From assembly GCA_002753735.1 (NCBI GenBank), contig PEAN01000013.1, forward strand, positions 6,625 to 70,624: a stretch of DNA of 64,000 nucleotides. Direction: 5' to 3'. Under the pieces are notes generated by a model. That model saw nothing but the letters and a program-made list of their open reading frames with translations. It made no database searches and was not told the DNA's origin. Position 1 is the first letter of the stretch; each line of letters opens with the position of its first letter. Source of the stretch: Magnetococcales bacterium DCbin4 (GTDB lineage Bacteria > Pseudomonadota > Magnetococcia > Magnetococcales > UBA8363). Shown one piece after another: positions 16,140-24,927 of this stretch. Position numbers and translations under genes: made by a program.

Positions 16140-17024
16140 ATGTTTTTGCGCCAGCACGAGCGGATTGCCTTTGATACCGAAGCAGTCCTGTATTTTCCGG
16201 ACAAGAAGGAATTCATCTGCAAGACCCTCGACATCAGTGTCGGCGGCATCAAGGTGGCCCGGGAATCGTTGAAGGAACTCTACGGTTACATCGGCGATCA
16301 TTGCATCGTGGAACTTGCCCTCACGGTGCCAAACGGGCTGGAAATGAAAAGTGTCTTTTTGCAGTCCAAGGCGGTGGTCGTCAATGGCGATATCAGAGGG
16401 ATCGGGGTGAAATTCGAGGGGCTTGATCATGAAACTCTGACGCTTCTGGAAAAAGTGGTCAGCCGGGAATGCGTTGAGGAGGATTTGAGTGTTCTGAAAA
16501 GCAAGGAAGGGATTACCGTCAAGCCCAGTTATAACAAGGTTTTGGTTTCCCAACTTGACGGATTGATCGTTGAATCGGTCAAAGAGGTATTCATTGCTTT
16601 TCTGGGCATTGATGTCGTTCCCGGTCCTTACATGGAGCGTCCCGCCTTTCAAGAATACAAACCACCTGAAACCGAAGTGACGGGTATTGTGTTGTTCAAT
16701 GGCGCCCTGGAAGGGGGGATTCATTTGTCCTCTCCAATGCATTTTGCCATCAAGGCGGCCGGGGCCATGCTGGGAGTGGCGGGTTTGGATTTGGAGAAGC
16801 AACAGGAAGACATGGTCTGGGATGCCCTGGGAGAAATCACCAATCAGGTCGCGGGTGGTGTGCAGACACGGATCAGCAGCAGTTTCGAAAGCATCAGCCT
16901 GACGGCTCCCAATATTGTCATCGGGCCAAAATTTCGTATCAATTACAGTAAGAATCTGACCAGCGTCCGTAAATTTTTCCGGACGCCATACGGCCCCTTT
17001 TTCATCGAATGTTTTTTCTCCTGA
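16140..17024 (+). CDS. PilZ-CheX two-domain protein
   Basis: This is a 294-residue cytoplasmic protein. The N-terminal ~120 residues form a PilZ-type c-di-GMP-binding domain: RQHER near the start, then DISVGGIKV, the (D/N)xSxxG motif. The C-terminal part resembles CheX/CheC-type phosphatases: VTGIVLFNGALEGGIHL and DALGEITNQVAGGVQTRI, with the E..N pair that in CheX acts on phospho-CheY. The arrangement would couple c-di-GMP sensing to dephosphorylation of a chemotaxis regulator; that is inference. GAGG precedes the ATG at 16140. Several chemotaxis receptors lie downstream in the window. Confidence 0.78.
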   Translation: MFLRQHERIAFDTEAVLYFPDKKEFICKTLDISVGGIKVARESLKELYGYIGDHCIVELALTVPNGLEMKSVFLQSKAVVVNGDIRGIGVKFEGLDHETLTLLEKVVSRECVEEDLSVLKSKEGITVKPSYNKVLVSQLDGLIVESVKEVFIAFLGIDVVPGPYMERPAFQEYKPPETEVTGIVLFNGALEGGIHLSSPMHFAIKAAGAMLGVAGLDLEKQQEDMVWDALGEITNQVAGGVQTRISSSFESISLTAPNIVIGPKFRINYSKNLTSVRKFFRTPYGPFFIECFFS

Positions 17025-17034
17025 CCTTCTACCG

Positions 17035-17493
17035 ATGAGTATCATTCTCTATGTGGACGCCGATGCCTGTCCGGTGAAGGAGGAGATCATCCGGGTGGCG
17101 GAGCGGCATCAGCTCAACGTCATCATGGTCAGCAATCAGAAGATGCGCCTGCCTCGAAGCCCCCTGGTGCGCATGGAAGTGGTTGCGGGGGGGCTGGACA
17201 AGGCGGACGATTGGATCGCTGAACGGATCGGTCCCCGGGATGTGGCCATTACGGCGGATATTCCGCTTGCCGCCCGTTGTCTGGAGCGGGGTGCCCGGGT
17301 GATCGGTCCGACAGGCAAACCTTTTGACGCCGATTCCATCGGCATGGCACTTTCCATGCGTGACCTCAACGCCCACCTGCGCGATACCGGTGCCATCTCC
17401 GGCAACAACCCGGGCTTCGAAAAAAAAGACCGCTCCCGCTTTCTCAACGCCCTGGAAAACACCATTCAGGCACTCAAGAGGGAGAAAACGTGA
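17035..17493 (+). CDS. YaiI/YqxD family protein (DUF188)
   Basis: This 152-residue protein has YVDADACPVKEEIIRVAERH at the N terminus and GLDKADDWIAERIGPRD, ITADIPLAARC and TGKPFDADSIGMAL further on. These are the defining blocks of the YaiI/YqxD family, a PIN-like fold with conserved acidic residues. The biochemical function is not established. It starts 10 nt after the PilZ-CheX gene and may share its transcript. Confidence 0.88.
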   Translation: MSIILYVDADACPVKEEIIRVAERHQLNVIMVSNQKMRLPRSPLVRMEVVAGGLDKADDWIAERIGPRDVAITADIPLAARCLERGARVIGPTGKPFDADSIGMALSMRDLNAHLRDTGAISGNNPGFEKKDRSRFLNALENTIQALKREKT

Positions 17494-17585
17494 ATGTTTC
17501 ATACTCTGGATTGACGTAGGGCGCATGCTTGAAGTAATAAATTATTGAATGATAAATGTGCGTTACTACACTACCTGGAGGCATC

Positions 17586-18491
17586 ATGAACCGACTCGTT
17601 ACCTGGATCACACTGTTTTTGTTGCTGCTGCTGGTTCAGATTCAGAGTGCCCATGCCGATCTGACCCGGTTGGCGGAGAACGTCTATGCCTATGTCGGCA
17701 CCAAGGATGCCACACCGGCCCGCAGTTTTGCCGCCAACGCCGGGATCGTCATCGGTCGCGATGGGGTGCTGGTGGTCGATACGTTGATCTCCGCCAAGGA
17801 GGGAGCGCGGTTCCTGGCCGATATCCGCAAGGTGACCGACAAGCCGATCAAATATGTCGTCAATACCCATACCCATCTGGATCATGCCTTCGGCAACTGC
17901 GTCTTTGCCAGATTGGGGGCGACGGTGATCTCCCACGAGGCGGACCAGGCCATGCTGGCTTCCAAAGGGGCTGACATGCTCAAGAGTGTCGGCAACTATG
18001 GCCTGAAACCGGAGGAGATGGAGGGGACTGAAATCGTCGTACCACAGCTCGCCTTCAATGATCGACTCTCCATTGATCTGGGGGGGGAGAACGTCCGTTT
18101 GATCCGCACCTCCCCATCCCATACCGAAGGGAGTCTGGTGGTCTATCTGCCTGTGGAAAAGTTGATGTTCACGGGTGACATCCTGTTCAGCGATTTTCAC
18201 CCTTATCTGGCGGATGCCGATTTTGACGGTTGGGCCAAAACCCTGGACGCTCTGCTCGCCATGGAGGTGGAACGGATCGTTCCCGGACATGGGCCGCTTT
18301 CGACGAAAAAGGATCTTCAGGCGATGAAGGAATATCTGGTCCTTTTCGATACCAAGGCGAAGGCATTGGCGGCCATATCGCAGGATGCGGAGGCCATCGC
18401 TGCCGAATTGCTCAAGGTGCTTCCGAAACGGTCGCTGGCGGAGTGGATGATCGCCGCCAACGTCAAAGGGCGCTATCTTGGGAAAAAATAA
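17586..18491 (+). CDS. Secreted metallo-beta-lactamase-fold hydrolase
   Basis: This 301-residue protein has a signal peptide (LVTWITLFLLLLLVQIQSAHA). The MBL metal motif THTHLDHAFGN (about residues 95-105) is intact, followed by PSHTEGS, FTGDILF and VPGHGPLS, covering the remaining metal ligands. The context of a periplasmic MBL with no close operon partner fits the broad group of beta-lactamase-like and quinoprotein-relay-associated hydrolases. I cannot name the substrate. CTGGAGG precedes the ATG at 17586. A terminator follows, facing gspK on the other strand. Confidence 0.85.
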   Translation: MNRLVTWITLFLLLLLVQIQSAHADLTRLAENVYAYVGTKDATPARSFAANAGIVIGRDGVLVVDTLISAKEGARFLADIRKVTDKPIKYVVNTHTHLDHAFGNCVFARLGATVISHEADQAMLASKGADMLKSVGNYGLKPEEMEGTEIVVPQLAFNDRLSIDLGGENVRLIRTSPSHTEGSLVVYLPVEKLMFTGDILFSDFHPYLADADFDGWAKTLDALLAMEVERIVPGHGPLSTKKDLQAMKEYLVLFDTKAKALAAISQDAEAIAAELLKVLPKRSLAEWMIAANVKGRYLGKK

Positions 18492-18511
18492 TTCTGGTCA
18501 AGGTACAGGAT

Positions 18512-18549
18512 AAAAAAGGGTCTGGAGGAGTGCCTTCAGATCCTTTTTT
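18512..18549. terminator. Bidirectional terminator between the MBL gene and gspK
   Basis: AAAAAAGGGTCTG (18512-18524) pairs with CAGATCCTTTTTT (18537-18549) with one mismatch and a 12-nt loop. Both strands end in a T-run. It serves the two convergent transcription units. Confidence 0.8.
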
Positions 18550-18562
18550 GCATCTTGATCAT

Positions 18563-19510
18563 TTATAACATCCCCATGGAGCGCCGGATCACCACCACCG
18601 TTGTTGGATTGCGCCGCAACAAGGAACGCAGGATCATCTTTCCCTGTCCCACTTCCGCCTGGGCGTTGACCAGAAAAAAATTGCTTTTGACATCCACATG
18701 AGCTTCCGTCAGCGTTTGCAACTCCGCCTTGGCCTGAACCAGATTGGGATGATTGCGAAACGATTCCATGTTTTTGAACGGCTCCATGAAGCGAGACTTC
18801 ACAACCTGTTGGGCATCGGACAAGCTGATGTTTCCCGCCAGGGCACTCAATAGTTCTGCCGGGGCGGTATTGACATTGATGGCGGTTCGGCCCGGCAAGG
18901 CGACGACGAACGGTTGCAACCGTGCCCACCCTTTGGCATCGAATCCCTGCACCAACATCAATTCCGTGGCCGATTGCATTGGTTGATTGGCAGCGCCATA
19001 GGGTGATTTCAACCGGCTGTAAGCATCATTTTCCACTCCCATTGCGCCACCCCGTTCACTGTCGGCATCGATCCAATCGGCCACGGCGGTTGCCGTCAAC
19101 GGATCCAGATCCAACCGATCCAACAACCGTTCAAAGATTCCCATGGCAATGCCGTCCTGCTTGCCGTTGATCACCAGGCTGTTCAGATTGAACCGGGATT
19201 GCAAATCTTCATTCCATCCCCACACCGTAGCCCCTTCAACCTCCATGGGGGCCATTTTTTCGGCCCAAGGTTCATCCAGGGAATCCCATGCATTGTCACC
19301 CGCCGTACGCAGCAACACTGCCTTTGCCCACGCCTCACCCCCCAAGACCATGTTCCATGCCTGATCCCGTCCAATGAGAATCGACGTATAACGGGCCTGC
19401 ATTTTTTGATGGGTGGCCATGGCAACCATCGTGATGGTCGCCAATGAAACCATCAAAAGCGCCGTGATCAAGGCGACCCCCTGCGTTCCATGTCCCGTCG
19501 ACCAGCGCAT
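18563..19510 (-). CDS. gspK: Type II secretion minor pseudopilin GspK
   Basis: GspK caps the pseudopilus tip with GspI and GspJ. The protein has 315 residues. Near the N terminus, GVALITALLMVSLATITMVA is the pseudopilin helix; the usual Glu at +5 is absent, as is normal for GspK. The large globular part contains the family markers NLNSLV and VADWIDADSERGG, plus INVNTAPAELLSALAG. I chose the ATG at 19510 because it overlaps the gspJ stop (TGATG coupling); a GTG at 19519 is possible. Confidence 0.93.
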   Translation of the reverse strand: MRWSTGHGTQGVALITALLMVSLATITMVAMATHQKMQARYTSILIGRDQAWNMVLGGEAWAKAVLLRTAGDNAWDSLDEPWAEKMAPMEVEGATVWGWNEDLQSRFNLNSLVINGKQDGIAMGIFERLLDRLDLDPLTATAVADWIDADSERGGAMGVENDAYSRLKSPYGAANQPMQSATELMLVQGFDAKGWARLQPFVVALPGRTAINVNTAPAELLSALAGNISLSDAQQVVKSRFMEPFKNMESFRNHPNLVQAKAELQTLTEAHVDVKSNFFLVNAQAEVGQGKMILRSLLRRNPTTVVVIRRSMGML

Positions 19511-20163
19511 CACAACCACCCCGGTGCCAACGGAAGTTCAAAGATACGCCGTATCCGGCCGATTCCCTGCTTTTCCAGGGTCACTTCGACGGCCCGGGGC
19601 AGGGTGTCCGAGATCACGGTGGTATCTTCCTCTTTAGGCCAAAGAGGGAATTTTCCTCCCTTGTCGTCTGTGAACGAAACTTCCAGATGCAACACCTGTT
19701 GGACCATGGTTTCATCATCATGTGGGTTTTCCCCCAGGGCATCCAAATGTCTCCAGGAACGCCGGATCAGGGCACCGCCCTCGAACATCCAGGCGATTCT
19801 TTGAAATTCACTGCGAGCCTCGCCTCTGGGATTGGAACGGCCAGAGCGGGTCAAGGTCAGCCAGGTGCTGGTCTGTTCCCCCCCGCGGAATGCAGCGTCT
19901 CTTTTGCCATCTTCCATGACGACCGTTCGTGCCACTGCCTGGGAGAGATCGTTGCCAAGGATCATGAAAAACATTTGTAACTCATCCAGATCCCGTGCCT
20001 TTTCCTCGATGATGTCTCGCGTGCGCAACAGGTTGGACAAACTTTGATACGCCATGACGGACAACACGACAAATACCGACAAGGCAACCAACAGTTCCAG
20101 GAGGGTGAATCCTGCCCGATGGTTGCCAGGATGGTGAAGTTCATGGTTTGCCAAGATAGCCAT
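19510..20163 (-). CDS. gspJ: Type II secretion minor pseudopilin GspJ
   Basis: GspJ is part of the pseudopilus tip complex. The protein has 217 residues. The prepilin-peptidase site is AGFTLLELLVALSVF, with cleavage G|F and Glu5. The body contains LDELQMFFMILGNDLSQAV and WMFEGGALIRRSW, typical of GspJ, which wraps around GspI and GspK. The gene overlaps gspI by about 23 bases and gspK by one, so the block is a tight operon in the order gspF-H-I-J-K. Confidence 0.92.
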   Translation of the reverse strand: MAILANHELHHPGNHRAGFTLLELLVALSVFVVLSVMAYQSLSNLLRTRDIIEEKARDLDELQMFFMILGNDLSQAVARTVVMEDGKRDAAFRGGEQTSTWLTLTRSGRSNPRGEARSEFQRIAWMFEGGALIRRSWRHLDALGENPHDDETMVQQVLHLEVSFTDDKGGKFPLWPKEEDTTVISDTLPRAVEVTLEKQGIGRIRRIFELPLAPGWL

Positions 20164-20515
20164 TCAACACCGCCAACGGCGTTTGGGAGCGGGCGGAATC
20201 CTGAAAAACCGCAACTTCGATGCGCCGGACATCAGGTTCCGGGGTGTCTGAAATATTCGCCCGCCAATACCACATGCGCCGTCCCAGTTGTTCTTCACCA
20301 AACTGCGTTCCCGGATTGGGGAAAAAATTGAGCAGCCTGCGATCAACGATGCAGTTCATCGCCACCCAATGGGCCATGGTCCGATCCTCCAGATAGGCGG
20401 CATTGCGTGCATGCGCCCCAGTCGCCTTGATCACGCCGCCCAACACCAACGCCAGCACCACCAGGGCTACCAATACTTCGATCAGGGAGAAACCACCGTG
20501 TCGTCTTCCTCTCAT
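20141..20515 (-). CDS. gspI: Type II secretion minor pseudopilin GspI
   Basis: This is a 124-residue minor pseudopilin. The N-terminal type IV prepilin motif is GGFSLIEVLVALVVLAL. A small globular domain has RTMAHWVAMN and ends with a VRRIEVAVF strand, as in the GspI family. Length is normal. It starts within the end of gspH (4-base overlap) and runs into gspJ. Confidence 0.92.
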   Translation of the reverse strand: MRGRRHGGFSLIEVLVALVVLALVLGGVIKATGAHARNAAYLEDRTMAHWVAMNCIVDRRLLNFFPNPGTQFGEEQLGRRMWYWRANISDTPEPDVRRIEVAVFQDSARSQTPLAVLNGYLGKP

Positions 20516-21072
20516 GATTCCGGACGCTCCACTTTGATGGCACCCACCATGCCGCCGGTCACTTCGTTCCAGATTCCAGTTCGTGATTGGATCCGAATCC
20601 TGAAGGGGGTTCGATCACCACTGCTGAAAAAAAAGAGATGCGGTTTTGGTTTTTCCTTTTCCGATTCATCATTGTTTTGTTTTTGTTCATCATCAGTCAA
20701 TGCCATCGGGACATCCTCCACCCAGACCGAAAAGGACATGCCGTCGGGCAAAAACCGTTCACGCAATAGATCATCTCCAGCAATCGGAAGCCATTTACCG
20801 TTATCATCCCGGCTCCAGAAGGAAAAACCGTTGGGGGTCAATCGCACTCCGGTTTCGCGAAAGGTGAGGACCGATTCCCGGGCGACCATGTCCAGCAGTT
20901 CACGCAATCTGCGCGCCTCTTCGGTGACCATGGCGGCGGGATCGTTGGTTCGGATGGAGACCACCGCCAATCCCGACAACAAGGCAATGATGAAAAAAAC
21001 GACCAGAAGTTCCAGCAGGGTGAATCCATATTCGCTGGAATCGGTATCCCGCAGTTCATGTCCTGGTTTCAT
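20512..21072 (-). CDS. gspH: Type II secretion minor pseudopilin GspH
   Basis: This 186-residue protein has the prepilin motif YGFTLLELLVVFFIIALLSG after a 14-residue leader. The globular part shows RRLRELLDMVARESVLTFRETGVRL and GFSFW, which identify GspH/FimT-type proteins. It sits between gspF and gspI. The acidic/polar insert DDEQKQNNDESEKEKPKPH near residue 130 looks like a disordered loop. Confidence 0.9.
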   Translation of the reverse strand: MKPGHELRDTDSSEYGFTLLELLVVFFIIALLSGLAVVSIRTNDPAAMVTEEARRLRELLDMVARESVLTFRETGVRLTPNGFSFWSRDDNGKWLPIAGDDLLRERFLPDGMSFSVWVEDVPMALTDDEQKQNNDESEKEKPKPHLFFFSSGDRTPFRIRIQSRTGIWNEVTGGMVGAIKVERPES

Positions 21073-21081
21073 GATCCGGTA

Positions 21082-22296
21082 TTATCTGATCAGGGTATTG
21101 AGTTCAAAGACTGGCAGGAGAATGGCAATCACGATGGTGACCACCACTCCGCCCATCATCAGGATGAGAAGCGGTTCCATGAGTCCGGTCAAGGTTGCCA
21201 CGTAGGTTTCCACCTCCTGTTCCTGGGCCTCCGCAGCCCGTTGCAGCATTCCCGACAGATTGCCACTCGTTTCGCCGCTGGCCACCAGATGGATGAGCAT
21301 GGGGGGGAAAATATTGGTTTCGTTGAGGGCCATGTGGATGCTGCCCCCTTCACGTACTTTCACCGCGGCCAGTTCCACCGCCTTTTTCATTGGCAGGTTG
21401 ACCAAAACCCGCGCCGAAATTTCCATCCCTTCGAGGGCCGGGACCCCACTGGCGGCAAGAATGCCGAACGTACGGGCAAACCGCGCCGCATCCATCCCCC
21501 GCACCAGGGTTCGAACCAAAGGCAACACCAAAAGCAGGCGATGAAATTGATACCGGGCCGCCTGATTCTTCAGCATCATTCCAAATCCGATCCATCCCAG
21601 TACCATGCCCACCGCCAGCAACCATCCATGCGAACGCAAAAAATCACTCAATGCAATCAGGGTACGGGTCAAGGCAGGGAGATCCTGGTCGAAATCGGCA
21701 AATACTTTGGAAACTTCAGGAACGACATAGGTTAGTAATGCGACCGTCACGCCCAGGGCAAAGACCAGGACCACCATGGGGTAGATCATGGACAATCCGA
21801 CTTTCTGTTTCAGCTTGCGGGTGTTTTCCAGATAATCGGCCAATCGTTCCAGGACGTTTTCAAGTTTGCCGGTTTGCTCGCCTGATGCCACCGTTTCCCG
21901 GTACAGGTCGGAAAACAGATGGGGATAGGCCCCCAATGCCCGAGAAAAAGATTGCCCTTCCAACACTTGCGTTCGCACCGCCAACATCAGAAGGCGCATC
22001 CGTTTTTGCGCACTTTGTCGGGAGACCGCTTCCAAGGCTTCCGCCAGTGGCAATCCTGCCCGCACCAGGGTTGCCAATTGCCGGGTAGCGAGGGTCAGGT
22101 CGGACATGCGAACCCGTCCCCCCCGGAAGACCCCCCCCTGGCGGGATTGATTCTTTTCCCGGACCTCCTGGATATTCAACAGGGAAAGCCCCTGTTTTTT
22201 CAGGGAGACGCGGACTTCCCTGGCCGATTCACCCATGGCCACCCCTTTGCGGGTCCGGCCTTTTTGATCCAAAGCGGTATATTCGAATGCACCCAC
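21082..22296 (-). CDS. gspF: Type II secretion inner-membrane platform protein GspF
   Basis: GspF is the polytopic platform protein that couples the GspE ATPase to pseudopilus assembly. The protein has 404 residues: two repeated cytoplasmic helical domains with ATRQLATLVRAGLPLAEAL (first) and RFARTFGILAASGVPALEGM (second), and three transmembrane segments. I chose GTG at 22296, preceded by GAGGAAAGG, because it gives the usual GAFEYTALD start; a TTG at 22305 would add three residues. It begins the gspFHIJK run. A large repeat block lies immediately upstream. Confidence 0.93.
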   Translation of the reverse strand: MGAFEYTALDQKGRTRKGVAMGESAREVRVSLKKQGLSLLNIQEVREKNQSRQGGVFRGGRVRMSDLTLATRQLATLVRAGLPLAEALEAVSRQSAQKRMRLLMLAVRTQVLEGQSFSRALGAYPHLFSDLYRETVASGEQTGKLENVLERLADYLENTRKLKQKVGLSMIYPMVVLVFALGVTVALLTYVVPEVSKVFADFDQDLPALTRTLIALSDFLRSHGWLLAVGMVLGWIGFGMMLKNQAARYQFHRLLLVLPLVRTLVRGMDAARFARTFGILAASGVPALEGMEISARVLVNLPMKKAVELAAVKVREGGSIHMALNETNIFPPMLIHLVASGETSGNLSGMLQRAAEAQEQEVETYVATLTGLMEPLLILMMGGVVVTIVIAILLPVFELNTLIR

Positions 22297-22346
22297 TCGG
22301 CCCAACCTTTCCTCAAGGTCCCCCGACGTGCTGTGATGGGAGGAGG

Positions 22347-22550
22347 ATTAAAAGAAAAAAGGGGGCTTGAGGGATTGCCCCCAGGGTTTTGACTTTAAAT
22401 CAAAAGCCCCAATTTTTGCTTTTGATTTTGTTTTTGACCTTGATAACAAAGTCATAAGCGGAGCATGGAAACCTTTTTGTTCAAATTCAAAAACCAAGTC
22501 AACACCCTGGGGGGGGGCAATACCTGAAGCCCCCCTTTTTTTCTTAATCA
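22347..22550. repeat. Paired inverted repeat between gspF and the MCP gene
   Basis: The left unit (22347-22396) has GATTA, A-run, GGGGGCTTGAGGGATTGCCC, CCAGGGTTTTGACTTT. The right unit (22494-22550) is the inverse, ending CCCCCCTTTTTTTTCTTAATCAT. The A+T-rich centre (about 22397-22493) contains several TTTTTG/CAAA stretches and no gene. The whole can fold as one long stem. It has the same design as 42359-42509. Confidence 0.8.
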
Positions 22551-22568
22551 TGAATGTTAAACGGTTCG

Positions 22569-24743
22569 CTAAAAACGTTCAAACTCATCATCCGTTCCCC
22601 GGGATCCCTCAAGGTTCAACGCGATGCCACCCCCCTTGGCGGCCTTTTTGGGAGGCGGCAACGATGGGGCTGATTTTCTTACGGGCATGGCCTGATTGGC
22701 CTGCTTTTTGGGTTTGGAAACGGGGGGGGAACCATGGCTTCCAGCCGAAAGTTTGAAGAAACTGACCGCGATTTTCAATTCTTCCGCCTGTGCTGATAAT
22801 TCTTCCGAAGTCGCTGCCATTTCCTCGGACGCGCCCGCATTTTTTTGAATGACTTGGTCGAGTTGTTGAATGGCCTGATTGATCTGGATGGCCCCTGCAT
22901 CCTGCTCACGGCTGGAAGCGGCGATTTCCTGAACCAGCATGGCGGTTTGTTGAATATCGGGAACCAGAGTCGACAGCATGGTGCCCGCTTGTTCCGCCAC
23001 ATGGACACTGGAGGCGGAGAGGGCATTGATTTCTCCAGCTGCCTGTTGACTGCGTTCGGCCAGTTTGCGGACTTCAGCAGCGACTACAGCAAACCCTTTG
23101 CCATGTTCTCCTGCTCGGGCCGCTTCAATGGCGGCATTCAATGCCAGCAGGTTGGTCTGGCGGGAAATTTCTTCGATGATGGAAATCTTGTCCGCAATTT
23201 TTTTCATGGCTTCTACCGCCTGGGAGACCGCCCGGCCACTCTCCTGGGCATCGGTGGAGGCTTTTTTGGACATTCCTTCGGTTTTTGATGCGTTTTCGGT
23301 GTTGTTTTGAATGCTTCCGACCATCTCTTCCATTGCGGATGAAGTTTCCTCAATGGAGGCCGCTTGTTGAACGGCTCCTTGCGACAGGTTTTGCGAAGAA
23401 TCGGACAATTCCCGGGATCCCGCCGCGACGGAGTTGGACACCTGGATGATTTTTTGCACGACGGCGCTGATCCGGCTGACCATGTTGCGCACATCGTCCA
23501 ACATCCGCCCCAACTCATCCTTGCGATCAACCACGATATTGGAGGTCAGGTCACCTTCGGCAACCGCCGTAAAAATGGAACGGCAATAGTTCAAAGGGGA
23601 GGCGATATTGCGGGTGATGAACACGCCCAACATCATGGAAAGCAGGGTGCCCAGAATGATGCCGAAGATGGATTGTTTTTTCGATAGCCCCGCCATTTCC
23701 AGAGAGGCGTGGGATGCCATGGCAATGAGTTCTTCTGTCTTCTCTTCGACTCTGACCATCATCTCGAACATTTGTTCACCGATCTTGTCGGCATTGTGGT
23801 CGGTCTCAGAACGCTGCGCCATGATTGCAGACCACTTTTTCAAGGTTTCTCTGAGGGCGGCAACACTTTTTTGAAAATCTTCGTCATGGATGGTATCAAT
23901 CTGTTCGACGATGGCCAACAGTTTGGGATCGGTCACGGCCGAGATTTTACCTTCTTCTGTGACCGCCCCGGTTTTCAGGGCACCGATCCATTGGTCGAAT
24001 TCCTGCAGGGTTTTCTGATAATCCTGTCCGGCTTCTCCAGCCGATTTCGTTTCGATGCCCTGATTCATCCGTTCGACCGCGATCCGGCTGTTGGCCAAAG
24101 TGGTTTTGATCTCCATGGCCATGTCGGCCCAGGTGTTTTCGGTGGCAAGGATGTCCTGTGCCGATTTCCCGGCGGCAACCTGTTCGCTGATGCGTTCCTT
24201 GACCTGTCCCTCGAATTGTACCGCCAGTTCGGAAACACGATCGTAGCTCGTTGCCATCTGTTTCATGTTGAGCGCTCGCGCTTCATCCAAATGGAACAGC
24301 TCCAGGGTCAGATCACGAATCGATTGCAACGCCGTTTCAAAGCGGTCGCGGTGAAACCGTTCCGCTTCGCCGATGATCTGGCGCATCGATTCGTCCCGGG
24401 TGGCATGGTAGGTATCGTTGTCGATGACCGCCCCTTCGAGGACCGCCTTGGCATATCCATGGAACTGGTTTGAAAAATTTTCATGTTCCCGCCACAGTTC
24501 ACCCAGTTCTTCCGCGTTTCCCGCCGCCAGGAACTCCATGATCATCTGCATGTCTCTGGCCACCATCAGTTTCATTTCCAGGGCGGCATCCATGAGTGGC
24601 GTGGTTTGGGAGATTTCTTCCTCTTTTTCAATCATGGTATTGATGTTCACGAAATTCAGCCCGCCGATGATGATCAATACCGAGGTCACCATGATAAAGG
24701 CACCCATCAGCTTGGTGCCGATGTTCCAATTATTGATGTGCAT
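22569..24743 (-). CDS. Methyl-accepting chemotaxis protein with C-terminal tether
   Basis: This is a 724-residue transmembrane chemoreceptor. TM1 is [22 protein letters not shown] long helical periplasmic sensor (about residues 35-360) follows, then TM2 ([17 protein letters not shown]), a HAMP domain ([19 protein letters not shown]) and a full cytoplasmic coiled coil with the conserved hairpin tip ([20 protein letters not shown]). After the coil comes a Pro/Lys-rich linker of about 50 residues ending in DEFERF. F-x-x-F at the very end fits the CheR/CheB-binding pentapeptide of some receptors. It is transcribed alone, towards the repeat block. Confidence 0.93.
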   Translation of the reverse strand: MHINNWNIGTKLMGAFIMVTSVLIIIGGLNFVNINTMIEKEEEISQTTPLMDAALEMKLMVARDMQMIMEFLAAGNAEELGELWREHENFSNQFHGYAKAVLEGAVIDNDTYHATRDESMRQIIGEAERFHRDRFETALQSIRDLTLELFHLDEARALNMKQMATSYDRVSELAVQFEGQVKERISEQVAAGKSAQDILATENTWADMAMEIKTTLANSRIAVERMNQGIETKSAGEAGQDYQKTLQEFDQWIGALKTGAVTEEGKISAVTDPKLLAIVEQIDTIHDEDFQKSVAALRETLKKWSAIMAQRSETDHNADKIGEQMFEMMVRVEEKTEELIAMASHASLEMAGLSKKQSIFGIILGTLLSMMLGVFITRNIASPLNYCRSIFTAVAEGDLTSNIVVDRKDELGRMLDDVRNMVSRISAVVQKIIQVSNSVAAGSRELSDSSQNLSQGAVQQAASIEETSSAMEEMVGSIQNNTENASKTEGMSKKASTDAQESGRAVSQAVEAMKKIADKISIIEEISRQTNLLALNAAIEAARAGEHGKGFAVVAAEVRKLAERSQQAAGEINALSASSVHVAEQAGTMLSTLVPDIQQTAMLVQEIAASSREQDAGAIQINQAIQQLDQVIQKNAGASEEMAATSEELSAQAEELKIAVSFFKLSAGSHGSPPVSKPKKQANQAMPVRKSAPSLPPPKKAAKGGGIALNLEGSRGTDDEFERF

Positions 24744-24927
24744 GATATTCCCGTTCCCCCTGTGTGATTATTTTTATAAATCTGTTTTTTCGACTCGCAT
24801 TTCCGACAGGATACCGCTTTGCATCAACCTGGGAAAGCATGTTGATCATCCACACCTTCCATGACACGCTTTCATCTTGGGGCAATCGGGTATATTATCA
24901 GAAAAAAATATCTTTTTTTGTTTGGAC

